Shown piece after piece: positions 35,062-39,151 of a stretch of DNA of 39,151 nt (positions are counted from its first letter, which is position 1; the number at the start of each line of letters is the position of its first letter). Position numbers and translations under genes: made by a program. The notes beneath the pieces were generated by a model. The model had not been told where the DNA came from and searched no databases. It was given only the letters and a program-made list of their open reading frames with translations. The DNA comes from Akkermansia muciniphila (lineage in GTDB: Bacteria > Verrucomicrobiota > Verrucomicrobiia > Limisphaerales > SIBE01): contig CAMAWP010000024.1 in NCBI GenBank assembly GCA_945861765.1, forward strand, positions 1-39,151, written 5' to 3'.

Positions 35062-35798
35062 GGCGTCTTCTCAATGCGCGTGGCAGCCACCAGATAGCTG
35101 GAACAAACCAACTGATTTCCCAACCACGGATCGAATCGGGGCAAAATGCGCGGCGCGATATAATGAATGTTCAACTTGATAGCAGCCCGGAAGATCCTAG
35201 AGAGGAAACGTCGGAGACCTGGTTTGAGTTCTTTTTCTGCCGCTGACCAGATCGAGTAAAAAGCCTGCAAAAAAATCACCGCGGTACGCCCTGGGCCGCC
35301 CACTGGAGTAATTGAGTCGATTTTGAATCCCTTCTTGGGCAGCCAAAACTCGTACCAGTAATGAGTGAACCCGCCATAATAATGGTAAGGCTCCATGTGC
35401 AAGTGGGACAACAAGGGCGAGGTTAAGAGAAGCTTTCCGCCCGGCTTTAACAAGCGGTGAAACTCGGCCAGCACAGCCATGGGGTCAACGACATGTTCGA
35501 TCACTTCCGTGCATAAAATCGCATCGAGAGAATTATCGGGTAATGGAACCGCTGCGATGTCAGAGATATAGTCGATTGGTTGCAGATACTTCACCAAAGG
35601 CCCCTGATAGAGACAAAAATCCTGCGTCTTGTAGTCGCAATGGGAAAAGAAGGGACGATACTTACTGCCCCCCGCGCCCGCGTCGAGCACCTTGCTGCCC
35701 GAGGGTAGTTTTTCCGCCTCGCTCTTCACCCATTGATCGCGGATAAAGACATCGGGATGCCAAAAACGTTCTTGCGAAGTTACGACCAATTTATCCAT
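35058..35798 (-). CDS. SAM-dependent class I methyltransferase
   Basis: The 246-residue product has a Methyltransf_11-type Rossmann core: motif I SKVLDAGAGGSKYRPFF (38-54), a post-I acidic residue region KTQDFCLY, DAILCTEVIEHVVDPMAVL (motif II/III) and RLLKPGGKLLLTSPL. The C-terminal part (HYYGGFTHYWYEFWLPKKGF) is seen in methyltransferases of polysaccharide loci. It likely methylates a sugar or glycolipid; the acceptor is unknown. It lies 4 bases from the flippase gene and overlaps the following gene by 4 bases. Confidence 0.9.
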   Translation of the reverse strand: MDKLVVTSQERFWHPDVFIRDQWVKSEAEKLPSGSKVLDAGAGGSKYRPFFSHCDYKTQDFCLYQGPLVKYLQPIDYISDIAAVPLPDNSLDAILCTEVIEHVVDPMAVLAEFHRLLKPGGKLLLTSPLLSHLHMEPYHYYGGFTHYWYEFWLPKKGFKIDSITPVGGPGRTAVIFLQAFYSIWSAAEKELKPGLRRFLSRIFRAAIKLNIHYIAPRILPRFDPWLGNQLVCSSYLVAATRIEKTP

Positions 35799-35802
35799 AA
35801 GC

Positions 35803-37098
35803 TCACGGTGTGATCTGTCCTGTGTTTTCCTTAACGCTCAAAAGCGCGTTATTGCCTAAAGCCATGTTGCGGATGAGATGCCGGCCCATGAATCCGCTAA
35901 CGACCGGCGAGAGGATTAGCCAACCAATGAATGCCGGCCATGAAATGGCTGCCGCGATGATGCTTCCCGTTGTCTTGATCCCGGCGATAATCATCATCAC
36001 TTTGATCATCCCAACGCTGTTATGTTGTCCCTGCAATAGGAGATAGTGAAACTGGTTCACCTGAGCCGCGACCATCGCCAGGCCGGCTGGAAAAAGCATG
36101 GCGACGGCGGGAGCATACTTCGCGGAGATCAGCGAACCTACAAGGTATGGCCCAATCAAGGTGAGCATAAATAAGCCGGTAAAGCTTAAGATCAGAAAAA
36201 CCACGGTAATTTGATCGCAGCGCTTCGCGATGCTTTGCCAATCTTGTTGTGTCTTGGCCAAGTCCGCTTGCCGAAAAATGGCGGGGAAGACCAATTGCAT
36301 CAAAGCGCCGATGATCATCGTCGGAATAATAGACCCAATGCCGGTCGCAAAGACAAAATGCCCAGATTGCATTTTGCCAAAAAAGAGAGCAACGACCCAC
36401 CGATCCGCATTTTGCATCAACCACGCGCCGACCCCGAGCCAAACAAACGGACGCCCGTATTCTCTCAGCTCTTGGACCCATTTGGTGGCCTGGGCTTCCG
36501 GAGGTCTCGGCGATCCAATCGTGGACCGAAACAGAAGCAGCAAGCAGCCAATCAACACAAGTCCGTGGAGAGCGAAACCGACGCTCAGCGTTACCAGAGT
36601 CACGCTCGTCAGCAGAGCCAAACCCAGTGGAAGGAATAACCGAGCCGCCCCCCCCACACTGCTCAGAAACAAGACCGACCATGGCCTCCGCTCTGCATTG
36701 AGCGCCCCCGTGCCAGTCATGTTCAGAGCCATCGCGATGTTCCCCAAAATAAGAAATGGTAAAATCCAAATCCAGATTGGGTCCTGGTAGAACAGGCTGA
36801 CGCCGAGCACGGTGATCACCAAGAGCGGCACCAAATATTTAAGAGCTTGCCAGCTAATCGACCACAAAAAACGAGCGTAAATTCCAGCCTGCGCACTTTC
36901 CCTTTGCCAATAACGAGTCGTGTGATTGATCAGCCCCGAATGCGTGAGCAGCATTCCGAGTTGGGTCAAAGTGAGAAACCGGCCATAAGCATCATTGATT
37001 TCGGGCTCAATAAACTCCGAGACCAACTTCATCCAAACGATCCCGAAACCGAGGGTTACCAACTGATTGAAAACAATGGGCAGGAGCGGGCGCATCAA
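35803..37098 (-). CDS. Wzx-like polysaccharide flippase (MOP superfamily)
   Basis: The 431-residue product has about twelve membrane segments and the general features of the MOP/Polysacc_synt family that moves lipid-linked sugar units across the inner membrane: an N-terminal LPIVFNQLVTLGFGIVWMKLVSEF, a middle ATGIGSIIPTMIIGALMQLVFPAIF and a polar, charged C-terminal end. With the polymerase-like protein at 31-32.6 kb it makes the pair required for a Wzx/Wzy-type pathway. It overlaps the preceding FkbM gene by 4 bases. Confidence 0.85.
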   Translation of the reverse strand: MMRPLLPIVFNQLVTLGFGIVWMKLVSEFIEPEINDAYGRFLTLTQLGMLLTHSGLINHTTRYWQRESAQAGIYARFLWSISWQALKYLVPLLVITVLGVSLFYQDPIWIWILPFLILGNIAMALNMTGTGALNAERRPWSVLFLSSVGGAARLFLPLGLALLTSVTLVTLSVGFALHGLVLIGCLLLLFRSTIGSPRPPEAQATKWVQELREYGRPFVWLGVGAWLMQNADRWVVALFFGKMQSGHFVFATGIGSIIPTMIIGALMQLVFPAIFRQADLAKTQQDWQSIAKRCDQITVVFLILSFTGLFMLTLIGPYLVGSLISAKYAPAVAMLFPAGLAMVAAQVNQFHYLLLQGQHNSVGMIKVMMIIAGIKTTGSIIAAAISWPAFIGWLILSPVVSGFMGRHLIRNMALGNNALLSVKENTGQITP

Positions 37099-37985
37099 AC
37101 AGCGGAGAGATCGGATCGCGACGAGGCAAAAATCAAATTATCGTAATCGTAAATTTCGCGAGGCTCATGCCGCGAGAACCGACCCGAGCCAAACTCCCAC
37201 GGCGCAAAATCCAACTCTTTGAAATCGTTGACCAGCGAACGGCTATCGCGCACGCCGCCACAATCCCCGACTTCCACCGAAACAATCGGCTGATCCATCC
37301 GAAGCAACTCCCGCGCCCCAGCCAGAATTTCTCTTTCAGCCGATTCCGCATCAATCTTCACGAAGGAGACTCTCTTACCCAACGAATGGCGGAACTGATC
37401 CAACGTGATCGTTTGAACGTCGATCTGTTTGGCTGGAACGGGCGCTTCCGCGATCTTAGCTTTCGCCAAGCTGTTAAAAGCCATCCATCGCAGTCCGAAA
37501 TCCTGAAAAGCAATCGTCTGCACGCACGACCAAACCGCAAAAGGATGCACGGTCACATAGGCAAACCGACTGGTGTTCCGACGGGAGATTTCACGCGTGG
37601 ACGGAGTCGGCTCGAAGGCATGGACTTCACCTTCGTCCCCTACCAAAACAGCGAACAGCGTTGCGTAATACCCAAGATGCATTCCGATATCCACGACGAT
37701 CTGCCCCGGTTGGACGAGCCGGAGAAACGCCTCGGTCAACTCAGGCTCGAATAAACCGTAACTAGAAATCTCTTCGCTGACGAATTCCCCGCTAACGACG
37801 GTAAACTCGGGCAAATGGAATGTTGGCACCGCGCGCAAAGCGCCTGGGTCAACCGCCACCAGGCCGCGCTTTCTCATCTGATTGCGCGCAAAACGCTGAG
37901 GATTCAGGAAGGGTTTCTGCCAAGGCTTGGCCTGCTTGTAGTCGAGGCAGGCGTGAAATCGTTGCAGTAGCGTCGCGTCCGACAT
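37095..37985 (-). CDS. FkbM family methyltransferase 1
   Basis: The 296-residue product has the FkbM pattern: GQIVVDIGMHLGYYATLFAVLVGDEGEVHAFEPTP (SAM-binding motif I and post-I acidic residue) and RVSFVKIDAESAEREILAGARELL (the KID-E motif). FkbM enzymes methylate hydroxyl groups, commonly on sugars in polysaccharide loci. The N-terminal 90 residues lack family similarity and may bind the acceptor. The gene follows the second FkbM gene after one base, so both are probably translated from one message. Confidence 0.92.
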   Translation of the reverse strand: MSDATLLQRFHACLDYKQAKPWQKPFLNPQRFARNQMRKRGLVAVDPGALRAVPTFHLPEFTVVSGEFVSEEISSYGLFEPELTEAFLRLVQPGQIVVDIGMHLGYYATLFAVLVGDEGEVHAFEPTPSTREISRRNTSRFAYVTVHPFAVWSCVQTIAFQDFGLRWMAFNSLAKAKIAEAPVPAKQIDVQTITLDQFRHSLGKRVSFVKIDAESAEREILAGARELLRMDQPIVSVEVGDCGGVRDSRSLVNDFKELDFAPWEFGSGRFSRHEPREIYDYDNLIFASSRSDLSAV

Positions 37986-37986
37986 G

Positions 37987-38841
37987 TTATGCGCTCCGCT
38001 TCAACCAGAGGTCGGTCTGCCAGAGAGGTCCAGCCCATTGTCGGCACGTTTCGTTGATGTCTTCGAGTTCAAATCCCCAGTCCGACATCGTCTGTAACAC
38101 CTCGGGCAAAAGCGCTTGATCGCTGTAAATAGCCCGCAGCGACACCTCGATAACGATCCGTTGCGCTTTCGATAAAACGTTCTTTCCACCCGCGATGACG
38201 CGCCCTTCATAACCTTGAACATCGATCTTGACCAAATCGGGAAAAGGCAACCCTTTACTCGCCACCAAGCTGTCCAACATTGCCACTTGTACGGATTTTT
38301 GCCCGACCGTTTCGGTTCCCCAATCTTTCGGAACCGCGCCTCCCAACGGGGCGAGCATGGATGACGCGGCGCCGTTCTGCGTGACGTACATTAGATCCGA
38401 TTGTTCTTTGTCGCCGAGAGCTACCGGGAACACCTGCCAATCGGCTCCGTGAGGCTGGCGGGCGCGGGCTTTTGCCTGGTACTCGGGCTGCGGCTCGAAC
38501 AGGAAACACTGACGAGGAGCAAATATCGACTGTGACATTTCCGACCATCCGCCAACGTGCGCCCCAATATCATAGACCACCTTGGGACGAAAACCTTGGT
38601 CGTGCCAACGGCGCAATCGAATATAGTGCTCCGGGTCCCAGCCGCGTTTCCAGGCCTGCAAAGAGCGTGGCTCATCCGCCAGCCAAATAACCTTGGTACA
38701 CCAGTTGTGAAGGCCAGCTCGGATAAACCGGCTCAGCCGATAGGGCCAACCGCGACATTGCAGGTCGTTCGACTTCTGCCAAAAAGACTGATCTTTGTTC
38801 CTGTTTTGAGTCACACTTCGATGCGTCAAACAGAAGGACAT
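37987..38841 (-). CDS. FkbM family methyltransferase 2
   Basis: The product (285 residues from the ATG at 38841; the frame is open up to 38961) has the FkbM core: PKVVYDIGAHVGGWSEMSQSIF with the post-I acidic block CFLFEPQPEYQAKA, then LPFPDLVKIDVQGYEGRVIAGGKNVL and QRIVIEVSL. It is a different sequence from its neighbour, so the pair is not a recent duplication. The start is uncertain because no strong ribosome-binding site is visible. It is the first gene of the five-gene operon and lies about 160 bases from the presumed 3' end of a group II intron. Confidence 0.88.
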   Translation of the reverse strand: MSFCLTHRSVTQNRNKDQSFWQKSNDLQCRGWPYRLSRFIRAGLHNWCTKVIWLADEPRSLQAWKRGWDPEHYIRLRRWHDQGFRPKVVYDIGAHVGGWSEMSQSIFAPRQCFLFEPQPEYQAKARARQPHGADWQVFPVALGDKEQSDLMYVTQNGAASSMLAPLGGAVPKDWGTETVGQKSVQVAMLDSLVASKGLPFPDLVKIDVQGYEGRVIAGGKNVLSKAQRIVIEVSLRAIYSDQALLPEVLQTMSDWGFELEDINETCRQWAGPLWQTDLWLKRSA

Positions 38842-39076
38842 CCCAATGAAAAAGGCAAGCAAATCGCTCGGCTTCCGACAGAAAGCCGACGACAGGGAGC
38901 AACTCACGAGCAATTCTGTTGCATTACCACCCCGGAAACGACTCTCCCAGGCCAAGGGCATTCTAGTAGGATGGTCACAATCCCTTCTCGTTTAGCCGGT
39001 CAATAAGTAGAGTAGGCAGGAGAAGACGGATTGAGAGGCCCGCAGGCCAATGACCGTCGTTCTCCTGCCCCTCATC

Positions 39077-39110
39077 AAACCGTGCAGGCGGTTTTCCCGC
39101 ACACGGCTTT
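39077..39110 (-). ncRNA. Group II intron domain V-like hairpin
   Basis: About 34 bases on the - strand form a hairpin: AAGCCGTG pairs with CACGGTTT at the base, GCGG pairs with CCGC at the top around a GAAAA loop, with a small bulge between. It carries the AGC catalytic triad near its 5' end. This size, triad and bulge are the marks of domain V. Confidence 0.65.
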
Positions 39111-39117
39111 CCGAGGG

Positions 39118-39151
39118 TCATTCGGCGGACTGCTTGCGCCGTCCGGTATAG
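39118..39151 (-). CDS. Group II intron reverse transcriptase/maturase, C-terminal fragment
   Basis: The last codons before the edge read YTGRRKQSAE then stop on the - strand. As far as I recall, this basic ending resembles the C-termini of group II intron reverse transcriptases, and it lies a few bases before domain V, as the maturase gene in domain IV would. Only 10 residues are visible, so the identification rests mainly on the RNA structures next to it. Confidence 0.5.
   Translation of the reverse strand, partial: YTGRRKQSAE

Larger units (their letters stand above)
39003..39151 (-). mobile_element. 3' end of a group II intron (partial, runs off the window)
   Basis: Read on the - strand, the sequence runs from the end of a reverse-transcriptase gene (stop at 39118-39120) into a domain V-like hairpin (39077-39110) and then a long domain VI-like stem: 39054-39069 pairs with 39015-39029 with one bulged base. 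It then ends CTACTCTACTTAT at about 39003, compatible with the AY 3' end of group II introns. The order matches a group II intron whose reverse-transcriptase gene and 5' part lie beyond the right edge. The exact boundary is uncertain. Confidence 0.65.

Overview
The window looks like a chromosomal segment of a Verrucomicrobiota bacterium, probably near the Pedosphaera/Limisphaerales branch. Several features point there: a PSD1 cytochrome gene next to a DUF1501 gene, a pseudopilin ending in an H-X9-DG motif, a DUF4038/DUF5060 glycosidase-like protein, weak Shine-Dalgarno signals, and hairpin-rich dispersed repeats. This placement is inferred from gene families; no rRNA or tRNA gene was seen.

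Layout. 1-5.4 kb: a secreted PSD1-type c-type cytochrome protein, a small conserved protein and a Tat-exported DUF1501 protein, all on +. 5.3-8.1 kb (-): dihydrofolate reductase, preceded by a 721-residue protein that joins a decayed AAA/RecF-like ATPase half to a radical SAM half. 8.1-9.4 kb: a non-coding stretch packed with hairpin and inverted-repeat elements. 9.4-10.2 kb: a pseudopilin. 10.5-14.6 kb (+): a signalling operon with a PAS-PAS histidine kinase, a REC-HDOD regulator and a REC protein with a decayed HD-GYP domain.

14.7-20.9 kb (-): a compact type II secretion / type IV pilus-like operon in the order gspE, GspL/PilMN-like, GspM/PilO-like, secretin. 21.2-25.8 kb (-): molybdopterin synthase (moaE, moaD), hypoxanthine phosphoribosyltransferase, a dimeric dUTPase-like protein, gamma-glutamyltransferase and a DUF1573 protein. 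25.8-29.7 kb (-): a secreted glycosidase-like protein, a GH57 branching-enzyme-like protein and a small protein of probable verrucomicrobial type.

30.0-39.0 kb: a surface-polysaccharide locus holding two GT4 glycosyltransferases, an O-antigen polymerase/ligase-like membrane protein, a CgeB-like glycosyltransferase, a SAM methyltransferase, a Wzx-like flippase and two FkbM methyltransferases. The last five named, from flippase to CgeB-like enzyme, form one tightly overlapping - strand operon. The right edge cuts into the 3' end of a group II intron: the last residues of its reverse transcriptase, then domain V-like and domain VI-like structures, lying just upstream of the FkbM operon.

The most unusual items are the pseudo-ATPase/radical SAM fusion, two inverted copies of a structured repeat whose middle stem differs in sequence but still pairs, the regulator with a decayed HD-GYP domain, and the group II intron end.
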